Assembly (NCBI RefSeq): GCF_014805685.1
Contig: NC_060887.1
Span: forward strand, 8,901,463-8,965,462
Direction of reading: 5' to 3'
DNA length: 64,000 bases
Source: Silurus meridionalis
Taxonomy: Eukaryota; Chordata; Actinopteri; Siluriformes; Siluridae
Under the pieces are notes generated by a model. That model saw nothing but the letters and a program-made list of their open reading frames with translations, was not told where the DNA came from and made no database searches. The position numbers and the translations under genes are program-made. Below are positions 49,666-61,556 of this stretch, piece by piece; position 1 is the stretch's first letter; every line of letters starts with the position of its first letter.

Positions 49666-52054
49666 TATTCACCGTTCACATCCTTCTGTAAATCTCTGTG
49701 TATAGTAATAGGCATCTGTATATCATGTTCACAGTACATATATACTCATCTGTATATTATTGTTCATAGTACATATATATTCATCTGTATATTATATTCA
49801 CAGTACATATACATCTGTAATTTACTGTTTATAGTCCTATATTACTATTCTATTTAACTTATGTAAATCATGTAAAAACTGTATATCCTGCACTTGCTGT
49901 AATTGCACTCTGGTTAGACCCAAACTTCATTTCGTTGCCTTGTACTTGTACATGCGTAATGACAATAAAGTTGAATCTAATCTAATCTAAATCTAATCTT
50001 TAGTCAAAATACTTCTCAGTTCAGTTCATCTCTCTAAAGTAAGTATTTGTGTCAATGAACAGATCATTGCCATCAGAATAGCAAGTCCTTTTGTCAATGT
50101 TCACAAACGATATCCTCAAAATATTCAGTCATGCTGTCAGTATGACGCTGCACAGTTTCCTGATATAAACTACTGGATTTACACTGATTAAAAATGCACA
50201 AAGTTGAATTCCTTCTTTATGGTATATATGACTTTCAGCAGCACAAATGTGTTTATTTGATTGCATATTTGAATTATATTGATTGCAAGAGACCGGACAG
50301 AATTCACACTTTTACTGTACAAGTGTTCGTTCATTTCTTGGTTGTTCATCTATTTTTAGAAATTGTAATTCTGTGTTTCGCTCTGTTGCCAATTAAAAGT
50401 TCACAAAATGCACCTTGGACCTGTTTTAGAGAACTAGTTGGTGATTGGTTGATCTGATGCCGTACACTCGCCTTCATAAGTTCATCAATTCAATTCATTC
50501 ATCAATTCAAGACACATTTACAAAAAAAAAAACAATGAATAGAAATTTAAGCTTGACAGATAAAGACAACCTGTTTAACTATTTTGCATTCAATGACCTA
50601 TGCAGTGAACTGATGCCCACATGTTTTGGGGGTTTAGGGCTATTCAGGTGAAACTAGTATAATATATTTTGATCAACATGACAAACAACTGATGATGTAG
50701 GAAACTGCAGACAATTGTACACAATTGATTAAATGAAGTACCAAAGCTTTCGCACAAGTGACTAAATGATGTAGTGGTTTTGAGAATCTCATTTCTGATT
50801 TGAGAAATGCTCCAAAACAACTGAGAAAAACTGTAATCTATTTGGTGACATATTTTTTCATCTCATTGCATGCCGTTTTCAGCTTATCAACCTATTTCTT
50901 GTCATTGTGTGGCATTTTCAATGTATCATTTCCTGGCTCTCACACACCACAGACATAGGCTAGCCTATGAAGCTAACAACAAGCAAGGTAGAAGGCAACA
51001 AGACTGAGAACAGACATTTCTGATCACCTGAGCATCACATTATAGATTACTCTTACAAGGCCAGACTAGGATTAGTTTATTAGTTGAGAACAATTTAGTT
51101 CTTAGTACTTAGTACTACTATTGGATTGTTAACATGGGCGTAAATCCCGGGGGGGACGGAGGGGGACAACCCTCGGAGGGGCGGGGGGACATGTCCCCCT
51201 CTGTCCCCCCCGGGATTTACGCCCATGTTAACAATCCTAACCCTAACCCTAACCCTAACCCTAACCCAATAAAAATATTTTTAAAAAATCGCACTCTCTA
51301 TTATATGTATTTTCTATTATATAAAAGATATATGTATGTATAACTAAAATAATTGTGTAAGTTGAAAAAAACCCCGCAAAAATGTTAAACATTTTTTTAA
51401 TTCCTTGTTTTTATTGTTGTGGTTATTTTTTTAGAATAGTTTTACTTTCTTTATGTAAAGCAGTTTGAATTAGAATTGTAATTGACGCAGTCTCCATGCT
51501 ACAATAATAATGTACTTTGTCTTTATACTGTAAGTACAATTTGATTGTATTTTTTGTGTCCCCCCCTCAAAAATTGCTCGAGAAATTTTATATTAATTGT
51601 CCCCCCCTACTGTTAAATGAAATTTACGCCCATGATTGTTAATAATCAGTCCTTGCATTTTATTTATTCAGGGTTCTATAGTTAGATTCCTCAGGAAAAA
51701 AGGTGAAGTAGTTGCATTAATAAGAAATGATCATAAAAATTGGATTTAAAAAAACTAAGCACTATTTAAGTTGATATGTTCTGTATTGTAGATTAGGACT
51801 TCAGGACAAAAGCCCCCCTATATATAATGTAAATATATGCATTAATATAAATATACCTGCAAACACAAAGTGGTATAAATTACTCAGATGCTTATAATGT
51901 GGGGAAACACAATCTGTTAACACAGGAAATCAGTAGACTTAGCAAACATGGTTATGGTGGTCTCGCTACATATGCGAGTATGTGCGAAGGTGAGAAACTT
52001 GAACTTACCTAAGAAAGAAAGGAAAAAAAACAAAGGAAAGCCTTGGTTTGTCAT
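48062..52054 (-). CDS. hcst: HCST / DAP10 transmembrane adaptor
   Basis: Four exons with GT..AG borders, every junction in phase 1: 52054-52009, 48504-48481, 48341-48210, 48105-48062. The predicted protein has 81 residues (human DAP10 has 93). Exon 1 encodes a signal peptide, MTNQGFPLFFFLSFL. A very short extracellular part with one cysteine (Cys28) follows. The membrane helix APGTLAGVVLGDITLTVII has Asp43 and Thr47 in the DxxxT spacing shared with DAP12. A basic stop-transfer, KRRIKKEK, leads to the tail ADKVYMNVRANCKQ. The tail fits DAP10 (one tyrosine, no ITAM). Its YMNV keeps the YxN Grb2-type element but has Val where mammals have the Met of the PI3K-binding YxxM. Intron 1 is 3.5 kb and packed with repeats. 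The gene is head-to-tail with tyrobp. Assignment to DAP10 rather than a second DAP12-like adaptor rests on the tail. Confidence 0.85.
48830..50000 (+). repeat. LINE 3' tail inside hcst intron 1, interrupted by a Tc1 MITE
   Basis: 'tttgcacacggctcttcttt' and 'ctgctcaccattacctaact' on one side, and 'ttcatttcgttgccttgtac' with 'gacaataaagttgaatctaa' repeats on the other, are typical 3' ends of fish non-LTR elements. TA tracts (48990-49043, 49600-49661) and the MITE lie between them. Confidence 0.55.
49052..49602 (+). mobile_element. Tc1-type MITE with transposase remnant
   Basis: The termini ACAGTACAGACCAAAAGTTT and AAACTTTTGGTCTGTACTGT are inverted repeats. Inside, WPPQSPDLNPIE and a following LDRRVKAKGPTSAKHL stretch (near 49200-49290) are the Tc1 transposase C-terminal block, then stops. 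Both flanks are TA microsatellite, consistent with TA target preference. Confidence 0.85.
50001..51124. other. hcst intron 1, nothing recognised
   Basis: No exon, repeat family or regulatory site can be supported in this stretch. Confidence 0.4.
51133..51634 (+). mobile_element. Small hAT-like element carrying a hairpin and interstitial telomeric repeat
   Basis: The termini CATGGGCGTAAAT (51133) and ATTTACGCCCATG (to 51634) are perfect inverted repeats. Both flanks are ATTGTTAA (51125-51132 and 51635-51642), a perfect 8-bp target duplication. Inside the left end lies an inverted repeat with 45-nt arms (51123-51167 and 51193-51237, one mismatch) followed by (CCCTAA)n. Confidence 0.75.
51236..51267 (-). 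repeat. Interstitial telomeric repeat, (TTAGGG)5
   Basis: Five and a third CCCTAA units on the plus strand without error, abutting the right arm of the hairpin at 51193-51237. Confidence 0.95.
51643..52008. other. hcst intron 1, 5' part
   Basis: No recognised feature. The splice donor GTAAGT of exon 1 begins at 52008 on the minus strand. Confidence 0.4.
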
Positions 52055-52115
52055 TTCCTGTGCAGCCGGTTGCTGAGATAGTTTCACCTAAAAAACCATA
52101 ATAAACAGTTTAACA

Positions 52116-52119
<4 letters not shown>

Positions 52120-52191
<72 letters not shown>

Positions 52192-52265
52192 CTACAATTT
52201 TCATAGTCATGAAAATAAAGAAAACTCTTTGAATGAGAAGGTGTGTCCAAACTTTTGGTCTGTAC

Positions 52266-52323
<58 letters not shown>

Positions 52324-52740
52324 CAAATTGAAAGCATCAAAACTATGAATTAACACATGTGGAATTATATACATAACAAAAAAGTGTGAAACAACTGAAA
52401 ATGTCATATTGTAGGTTCTTCAAAGTAGCCACCTTTTGCTTAGATTACTGCTTTGCACACTCTTGGCATTCTCTTGATGCCTACTTTGAAGAACCTACAA
52501 TATGACATATTTTCAGTTCACTTTTTTGTTATGTATATAATCCCACATGTGTTAATTCATAGTTTTGATGCCTTCAGTGTGACTCTACAATTTTCATAGT
52601 CATGAAAATAAAGAAAACTCGTTGAATGAGCACCTTGTGTCCCCAAACTTTTGGTCTGTACTGTATGTGTATGTATGTATGTATGTATGTATGTATGTAT
52701 ATTATATATATATATATATATAAAAACTTGACACACAATG
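52120..52740. mobile_element. Tc1-type MITE copies split by TA and TATG microsatellites
   Basis: About 52190-52270 is an end fragment closing in GGTCTGTACTGTATATG. About 52322-52667 is an internally deleted copy ('gtagccaccttttgcttaga' near 52426), ending ACTTTTGGTCTGTACTGTAT. These are the same family as 49052-49602. TA tracts lie at about 52122-52189, 52276-52320 and 52699-52722, with TATG at 52669-52700. It lies just upstream of hcst exon 1. Confidence 0.75.
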
Positions 52741-54065
52741 GACCGTATATCTAAACCGAACTACTGAATTTGAACCGGAATCCTTTTCGATATGTTCAGG
52801 ATGAAATCAGTTCTCATTAAGAAAATTAAGCTAAACTAGAACATTTCCAGAGCAAAAGAGAGCAGCTGAAAACACTGATGAGTTCGACCCATTATAAACC
52901 ATATTCATTCCAGAACATTAAAATTAGTGGTCCTGGTCTACTGAAGCCTTTTTTGTCTCCAAAGAAAAAGCAGATTTACTCTGAAAGTTGTATCTATCTA
53001 TCTGCACTAAATCAGCTTTTGGGTTTTCTGTACCAATGGCATTTTTGTATCGCTAATACTACTATAGAGATGCTACTATGCAATTAGAAGCACAGAAAAG
53101 TACACACAAGTACATGATAAACCACAACTACTGTGAATTGTACAGGCTGGTGGTGTCAGTGTGATTTCACAAGGCACAATAAAGTATATCTGTACAGAAC
53201 ATGATATTAGGCTGGAGTTTATGAGATAACACCTTAATATATTAGTCTTTACTTTGAGATAATAATCAAACTCAAGATGCAATTAATTTAAACATTTTCC
53301 ATAATTTGCTAACATTTTACTAAATTCATCCCTTTGGAGTTTAGATTCTGTAGATTCTACTATGACTACAAAGAATAAAAATGACAGAAAAAGCATGCCC
53401 ACTGTTTAAATAACATTATTGCTGACTTGCTGGTTTTATAGAGAAGAAATAAACCCGATAATGCAAAACGTCCCAAAGTGAAGAATCACTTGCACTTACC
53501 GATTGCACTAGTTCAATAATCGAGCTTGTATTACTCTCATTTCGTCAACAGTTCTGTTACTTATTAATAACTGTAGTGTGTATTATCTATAGTAATTTTA
53601 TATATATTATTAATGCAGTGTCTAACAAAAAAAAAAAAAGGAATGGTTTTAGGAACAATCAAACAATGTTAATCCGTAGGCTACGTTGGGCCACAATAGA
53701 AATGTAAGTAAGTTTGCCAGTGAAAAAAATAAATGTCTTACCGAAAACAGTTACGAGTTGCTTAAAAGAATAGTCTGTCAGTCAGCAGGATGAAAACCAT
53801 AAAGAGGATACCACAAAGTACCGTGGGCGGATGTTGAATATGGAACATACGTTTGCACAGATCTAATAGTTTCAGCGTCCTAAAATGGGGAGTTTCAGTC
53901 TGTACCCAATTCGACAGTTTTTTTTTTTTTCCTCTTTTAACTCGCATTCACCACATTCGGTTATCATGGGGTTTTTTTTTCTTTCTATAACATAACAAGT
54001 ACACACTTTGGGTGAGCACTTAATGCCATTATGTGTTCTTTGGAAACTGCTGGGGTGTGACAATT
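52741..54065. other. Region upstream of hcst, two possible 5' UTR donors
   Basis: Minus-strand consensus donors follow 'gaactagtgcaatcg' (GTAAGTG near 53497) and 'cgtaactgttttcg' (GTAAGAC near 53742). They could belong to untranslated first exons of hcst. No TATA box is placed. The small frames at 53762-54084 have no recognised domain. Confidence 0.3.
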
Positions 54066-54557
54066 TCACTTTGCTGCTCTGCAATGCACCACATTTTCCT
54101 TAACCTGGTCCCCCACTGTCTGTCTTCGGTTCTCTAAGCTTTCTTCTTCCTCTTCTCTCTTCCGTGCCTGTAATGAGTAAAAAACTGAAGTGCTTATTTA
54201 TCTAGACTTTCATAATTTTTACTCAATACACAGACTTTAATAGTTGTTAAAAAATATTGACATTAAATTATAAGCAAAAGGTCACATTGTGAGGTATATT
54301 TGCTATGGATATATGATATATATCTATATCAATATCTCTCTCTATATACCGTATATATAGATATATATAAACACACACACAGTATCTCACAAAAAAAGAG
54401 TACTCCTCTCACATTTCAGCAACCATTTTAGTATAATCTTCTCAAGGGACAATACTATAGAAATGAACCTTGGATACATTTTAGAGTAGATAATGTGCAG
54501 ATTGTGTAACAGTTCAGATTTACTGTCCTCTGAAAATAACATACAGCCATTACTGTC

Positions 54558-54619
<62 letters not shown>

Positions 54620-55192
54620 ATATTATCTGTTTTAAAATGGTCCGATCCAAATAGTCACTAGAAGAGCTGCCATTCAGTCGTCATCCATTATTACGTTTAT
54701 TAACACCTCTAATGTTCATTTTGACTGTGCCATGAAACAATTGTGAAGCTCAATTTTCGAAACCGATGACCTCCTGTAACATTCGTACCCAGCAGTCTCA
54801 TGTTTACACAGAATGGAGAGGAAAAACAACACGTATCCAGCGACCGCTGTGGGCGTAAACACCGTGCTGAAAGGGCAGAAATACTCATTTTGAAAAGTGA
54901 CTGGTGGTCTTGGTGGAATAGACTGTCAGCATGTTAAGTAACTGGTTTACATTAAAACATTCAGGCAGCACACAATATGTCCAAATGTTGGAGGAAAGCT
55001 TACCATCACAACCATATGTGCTTTCTGAGAAGAGTTTACACTCGATCTGGTGTGGAGCATCCACAATAAATGAGTGAAGTCGGGTGCTGATGTCGGATGA
55101 GAAGGTGAACAATTTGTTTCATTATCAAAGTGCGTGGTTGAGGTCAGGACTTTGCTCGCTTTGTACATTGCCAAGCTGAGACACTGTAACAT
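54066..55192 (-). CDS. Possible two-exon small gene, unrecognised
   Basis: Exon 1, 55192-55004, is 63 codons from ATG to a GTAAGC donor. Exon 2, 54167-54066, follows a strong acceptor (TTTTTTACTCATTACAG) and encodes ARKREEEEESLENRRQTVGD plus 13 residues before TGA. Both are phase 0, giving a 96-residue product. Exon 2 looks coding: a charged, helix-like stretch with no stop until its end. Exon 1 is unlike any protein I know. The phase match has a one-in-three chance of being accidental. The exons could instead be untranslated exons of hcst or a noncoding RNA. Intron 1 contains a TA microsatellite (54559-54616). Confidence 0.2.
54559..54616 (+). repeat. (TA)n microsatellite
   Basis: Uninterrupted TA run. 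Confidence 0.95.
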
Positions 55193-55830
55193 TGTAGCAA
55201 CATTATGCTACAAAGAAATACCAATACCAGTAAAACATTCAGATGACCACCTGCCTTTGGCTGTATAATGTACATTGGGACTACAAATCAACGTAAAGTC
55301 CAATGTTGTACGCATTTTCAATCCTGCTCCCAAACAATATCAGATAACAACAGTTTTAGTCTTATATAATAACCCACACTGTACATCCATCAAGTGTTAT
55401 ATTAAAAACAAGTTCTTTAAAAAAAAAAAAAAAAAAAAAGAAACATAAAATCAGTTCGGTTTGATTTGAAGCAACAGATAATTATCGATGCATTTAGAGT
55501 TTTATCCTGATCTTGGAAAAAAAAAACGAAACGTGACCTCAACAATATTATTGCAATTCAATGTTTTTTTTTTGTGCAAATCGTCTGCAGAAACAGTTCA
55601 AACGTTTCAGCGATATTGTTGTACGGTTTCATTGATTCAGTCTCATCCCGAGCGCCGATAATACTGGATTTAATAAAGATTTTTTCTATGATTTAAATTA
55701 AAAGTTTCAACTAAATGGAGGAGAGCCTCTCTTTCTTTTTTTTTTTTTTTTAAATCGTCCATTTTTACAAAAGGTTCTTACGGTAGATGAACCTGAATCA
55801 TTCATTTCGAGCTTTAAGAAAACCCGCCAC
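55193..55830. other. 3' flank / probable 3' UTR of the zinc-finger gene
   Basis: Lies directly after the zinc-finger gene's stop on the minus strand. A-runs at about 55420-55439 and T-runs near 55737-55752 are the only simple features. The polyadenylation site was not assigned with confidence. Confidence 0.35.
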
Positions 55831-58018
55831 CTAGAAACAGGCTGAATGTTTCCCATTGTGTTGGTCCAAGTCCTTTTCCGAAATCATTTCCCCGCAAACT
55901 TCACACTGCATTACATCGGAGTCGTCACCTAACCTCGTGCCTGCCCTTTCCACCCCCAAGTCTTTCTCCTCGGTGCTTTTGTCTGTCTTGTGTTCATTTC
56001 TCTTTGACGATAGCTTGTCTGGTTTCGAGGAGATTTTGGGTGGTGAAGGAATCGCAGATTTGGGCATTTGATCTTTTTCGGGCTGCTTTTTAACTGCTGA
56101 ACTGTCACCCATTACTGCTGAAGAATCGGAGTAGGAGGACTGAGGTTGCAGTTTTGCAGCGGTGGGACGATCAGTCACTGTGTTTGTTTTAAACCAGGCG
56201 TCGCTGCTCTTTATAAGTGAGGGGTCACCGTTTTCCATCCTCGACCCGCTCTGCTTTTCATCACCTGCTTTCATCTCAGAATTGACTGATACTACAGAGA
56301 TGAGGCTTGATGTATTTTCCTTTCTTGCATCACCACCACCGTTTTTCTTCAGCATGTTCAGGATTTGCAGGATCTCCAAGTTGGACAAAACGTTCTTTTT
56401 CAGTTCGTTCTTTGCGTCCGGCTGCTTCGCGTTCGTGTCCAGCACTTGTTCCGTCTCCTTTTTGATGGTGTATATCGTGGTTACTGAACCAGACGTGCTC
56501 GGACCTCTACTACCGTCCATTCTGCTTTTCCGCTTTTCAGAGATGTCAGAGGTATTAAAATGTTCGAGCCAGGCACAGGACTAGCTAGGTCTTTAATCAA
56601 CACTGTTTTGTCCGACTCTTTACTTACAGAGCGGTTATTCAAGGCTAATGGAATGTGAATGAGTTGTGGGGCGGAAACACGTTTCTTGGCGACGTCCGAA
56701 TTGGGGATGCTTTTGGGCTTGGTCGTAGAGGATACAGGCAGAAGCATCACCAGGGGGACAGGAGTAAGAGGCTCATTATTCAACGTGATTGTGGTCAGAG
56801 CTTCGGGAGGTTTGGTTTGGCCGTTTAGTACGGTAGTTGGATGCATGGGCACGAGCTGTGGCACGGATTGAATCTCCTTTGTTTTAGGGATGGTCACGGC
56901 TTCCTTCTTCTTCGGATTTGCGTCTTTCTTTTGCTTCTTTGTTGCAATCTGTATATAAAAACATAACAAAAACTAAAAGGTTACACAAGACTTTGGGGTC
57001 GGAAATGAAATGTGTCTGCATTTTTTTTTTTTTTTATTTCCACTTTACACAAAGTTCTCACTAAGCAGCAGCACCACCAATTCCTCAGAAAACCATTTTC
57101 TGAGGACGAGCACGTTGCGCCTAAAGTTAAATATGGATTCAGCCGAATCTGACCGCAGATTTTTCTGCTGTTTTTTTCTTTCTTTAATGTATTTGTGTAA
57201 TCAAAATCCTGTCTGGAGTGTGTGTACATGTAAGAGAATAATATAAATATTATTGTCGTAATTATATTAATAACTGAGTGCAATCCCTCATACTAATATG
57301 TAAATAACAGGGTTTGGTGTCAACATGCGACTAGTGAACATGCAATTTCATTCAATTTGGAATTTTTTCTTTCAATCTATTGTTTTTTAGGAAATTGATA
57401 TAAAATGGATGAATACTCATTCAAATCCAACATATTTTTAAAAAGCACAAAGTAAAAAAACAAACAAAAAAAATGTACGCTAAGGGTTTTGACACGATTT
57501 CCCAAATCTCCACCATGCTGTGCTACTCATACTACATGACCTTTATTTCTTTCAGCCCGTGCTTTTGTAGATGTAGCAGTTTGCATACTGAGCAAGCAGC
57601 AGAAGATTCTACAAGCGCACCTGATCCTCAAATCCTGCTTGTTCATGCATATAATCAGGAGAGCTGTCTATTGTGTAAACCATCTGCACTATTACATACA
57701 AAAACAAGAGAGATAAAGGATCAAAAGTTGGTTAAAAAAAAAGAAGAAAAAAAAAAAGGACAGCACGACTCATCTGTTGAACAAAGAGAACTGGAGCTAT
57801 AATGAGAAAGTGAAAAGATGTGTGATGTAAAAATCTTGACCTGCTATTGACCAATACCTGTGTGATTGTATGTATTGTGCTGCTGCATGATTAGCTCGAC
57901 AAAAAAAAAAAGAATTTTTATTATTATTAATTAATATTCCTTAAAATATATCATTGTCTATCAAATAAAAAAAGATAGATTATTTACATACAGGACATAA
58001 AATCAATTACATATATAA

Positions 58019-58049
<31 letters not shown>

Positions 58050-61000
58050 GTATTAGGGGTGTAACAAATACAAAGATTTTCTAAACTTTTGGTTCGGAAT
58101 GCAATCCTTTTTAGGTGCGGAACATGGTTACAATCTGAGTTTCCTCGGGAACGTATTAAGGGGCGGACCGCAAGTTTATTTAGTCTTTTTTTTAAAAATA
58201 TTATGTTAAGCTTAAAAACATAACTAAATTTAGTGTAGTGTCACTGTGGCTACTCGATCCGTACTGGAAATACGATTTCTTTTTTGCGCATGCATGAAAA
58301 CGATAAAAAGTCTACAGCGCTAGCGTTAGCCGCTAACCAGGAAGTGCTAACTCTAGCGCTTTTGATACTTCAGCGTTTTACCTCCAGTCAAGAATTTCTC
58401 TTCTAAAATAAGAAAATCCTGACAATTCCAAATATCGAGGGAATAAAGACATTTGTTAAAGTATGCTTAAATACGTTAAAAAACAGTTAAGTAGATCAAA
58501 TCTTTGGAAACTTAAATACTACACACACACAAACACACTCTTACACATCTGTATTACCTGAATGGGGTCTATTACATTTTTCCATTTATTTAATTTGGGC
58601 CAATTTAATTGATTACTCAGTTTAAATCATATAATAAAAAGTGTATTGTGTTCGTTTGGATTATTCTATTTTAGTTTTTATAGACTCTTATAAAATATTA
58701 ATTTGGATATTATTTACCCAAGCAGGCAGTTTTGTGTTTTGCATTTTCTCCCCCTAATCGTACCGAAATTGAACCGTACCGTGACTTAAAAGCCGAGTAT
58801 AAAATAATGTTATAGAAGGAAAACCATAATAAATGTAAATACCTCTGCTGGATTCACAAGCCCACAGGTTTTCAGGTGACTGTCGTAAGCCTGTTGATGA
58901 CAGAAGCCCAGGCCGCACTCTTGACAGAGACACGGCCGATTAGCCGCATGACCCCCCATGTGCGACATGAGCATAATTGACGAGCGGAAACCCATTCCAC
59001 ACTCCGAGCACCTCATGACCCTCTGATGCGTCCCCGCATGCTTCTTCAGTTCCTCTGAACTGTCGAAGACATGCCCACACTCCATACAGCGGATGTCATT
59101 CGTCTTTGTGTTGAGCGCCGTCTGGTGGCCCCAGCAACCGGTGTCCTTCTTGTGCTTCAGGAAGTCCTCTTTGCTCTTAAAGATGCCGAGACATGCCACG
59201 CATTGCAACTGTTCCGGTTTACACTCGTGCTTCATGTACTGGGACGATAAGCGGAAATGGCGTTTGCAGCGTATGCAGGTGTAGGGCAGAAGGCCGAGGT
59301 GATGAAAGCTGTGGCGCAGGAGGACGGCTTTAGTAGAGAACGCCAGGCCGCAGTCGGTGCAAACGAAGACGCCTTTTTTGTGCCGCTTGAGGTGGTAGAG
59401 CATCGAGCTGCGGTGGTGAAAGCTGCGTTCGCATTTCGGGCACGGGTAGCGCTTCGCGGGCCGCTTGTGCGTTTGCACGTGCTTCTTGCACTCTGCCATG
59501 CCAGTGAAAATGCGCTTGCAAAGATCGCACTGAAAGAACTTGTCCTCGAAGTGGTTCGTGTCCAGATGATTCTGCAGCTCCTCTTGGTTTGGGAACTTGG
59601 ACATGCAAATGATGCACTGGTTGGCCAAGGCTTGTGAGTGCGATCGCAGGTGCTTGCGGTAGTTCGTTTGATGGCAGAACCGCTTGCCGCATTCAGCGCA
59701 TTGGTAGAGACGCACGCCATTGTGTACTTGCAAATGCTCATGTAGGAGGAATGTTGTGGAAAATGTGAGGCTGCACACCTGGCAACGGTGCTCGTCTGAA
59801 CCATTCGTGTCTGCAAAAACATAATAACAAACGTGTCAATTTTTCCATTTCAGAGGATGTGCAGTAATGTTTGGCTTATTAAAAGAAATCGATCTCTTTA
59901 GACGGTAATGGCACCTAAACACGATGTTCCAGGACTTGCATTCTCTGCTCTCCATATCTAAAACCTGGTCCAAACCACTTCTAAATAAATGCTGTAGATA
60001 AACTAATGCTCAGCTTCTGTGCAGTTCTGATATAGAAAGGGAGTTTTTGTGAAACATCAAATTTCATTAAGGTCAGCATGTCTTTTTTTTTTTTTTTTTT
60101 TTTTTTAGGGGTGGGGGGGGGGTTGTGGTTTTTGACACAGACTTCAAATTTGGACTCTCATGTTCAGATTTCGGTTAAAATCTCATTCTTTCATCTCAGA
60201 AACATCGCAAGACTCCGCCCCATGTTGTCATTTTCGGTTTCTGAAAACATCACACATCAGTTACTTTAATGCTTTGTTTGTCAGGGTTTTGAAATCTACA
60301 TCAAACAAATTACAGTTTGTCTAAAATTCAGCTGCTAGGATTCTGACTAAGTTTACTTTGGTAAACAGATTTCTCCAGTTTTGGAGTCATTGCTTTGGCT
60401 TCCTGTCAGATTCCGGATTGATTTTAAAATTTTGACCTATGAAGCCCCACATGGTACGGCACCTCATCTTTTAACTGCATACACTCCAAATCTCCATTCT
60501 ACTGATTCGGGTCTTTTAGTTGTTCCCACTACCCTGTTACGCTTTATGGGTGATCAGCTTTTCCCTCACACACACCAAAGCTGTGGAATTCTCTCCCTAC
60601 TGAGATCAGACAGGCCGAGTCTTTTACTGTATTTAAATCTGCTCTTAAAACTCGCTTTTTCAGGACAGCTTTTATGTGATCTTTGTATTCTGTGATGTTT
60701 ATCTACTTCTTTTACTTTTCTCGTTATTATTTTTCTTATAATTTTTATTTTATGCTTGGAAAGTGCTTTGAGATGCTACTTTTAGAGGGGCTATAAAAAT
60801 GTTTTATTATTATTATTAACAATGTCCAGCTTCAATTAAGTATATTAAAATGCATTTTGATATACTTATTTGAATTTTTTTTAAGGAAAATGTGTACATT
60901 TATATCATATTGTTAATCAATATCACATGAAAAGTGCATATTGATTTAATACAACAGTCCAATAAACAAGGAGTTCATATTAAGAGACTTATGATTTAGA

Positions 61001-61525
61001 CACCACACTGCCTTATTTTGCTCTATTTTACAGACAAAAATTTGTCCAAACAAAGTTTTTTTGAGCAACATGAAGAATATCAAACATTGTAGGAGTCAGC
61101 CATCCACGGTAGTCCTTAAGGTACGTACCAGCACAATATCACACTTGGCACAATGTCGTCTAATTACCCCAATTTATAAAATCCCCCCCAAAAATTGAGA
61201 TACATTTTGTCACAATGTTAAGCAACTTGTCAAAGTTACATTGCAGCTACTGCCATGGACACAAGTTATTTATTTGTTGCTTCCTACATTGGAGTGGTAC
61301 GTACTGATAGGCAGACAGCTGTCCAGACAGACAGATGCACAGACAGACAGACACACAGATGTTCAGACAGACAGATGTACAGAAAAAACAGACACACAGA
61401 TGTACAGAAAGACAGACAGACAGACATACAGAAAAACAGACACACAGATGTACAGAAAGACAGACATAAAGACAGCAGTACAGGCTTACAGTTGTACAGA
61501 CAGACACACAGATGTAGAGAAAGAA

Positions 61526-61556
<31 letters not shown>

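Noticed and set aside
55856..56584. Plus-strand frames opposite the zinc-finger C-terminal exons
   Set aside because: Antisense shadows of the coding sequence on the minus strand.
57473..57802. 109-residue plus-strand frame in the zinc-finger intron
   Set aside because: Ends in a Lys/Glu run from an A-rich tract. No splice context, domain or repeat-protein match.
59257..59822. Long frames overlapping the zinc-finger exon in other frames and strand
   Set aside because: Shadows of the GC-richer zinc-finger coding sequence. The Cys/His pattern exists in one frame only.
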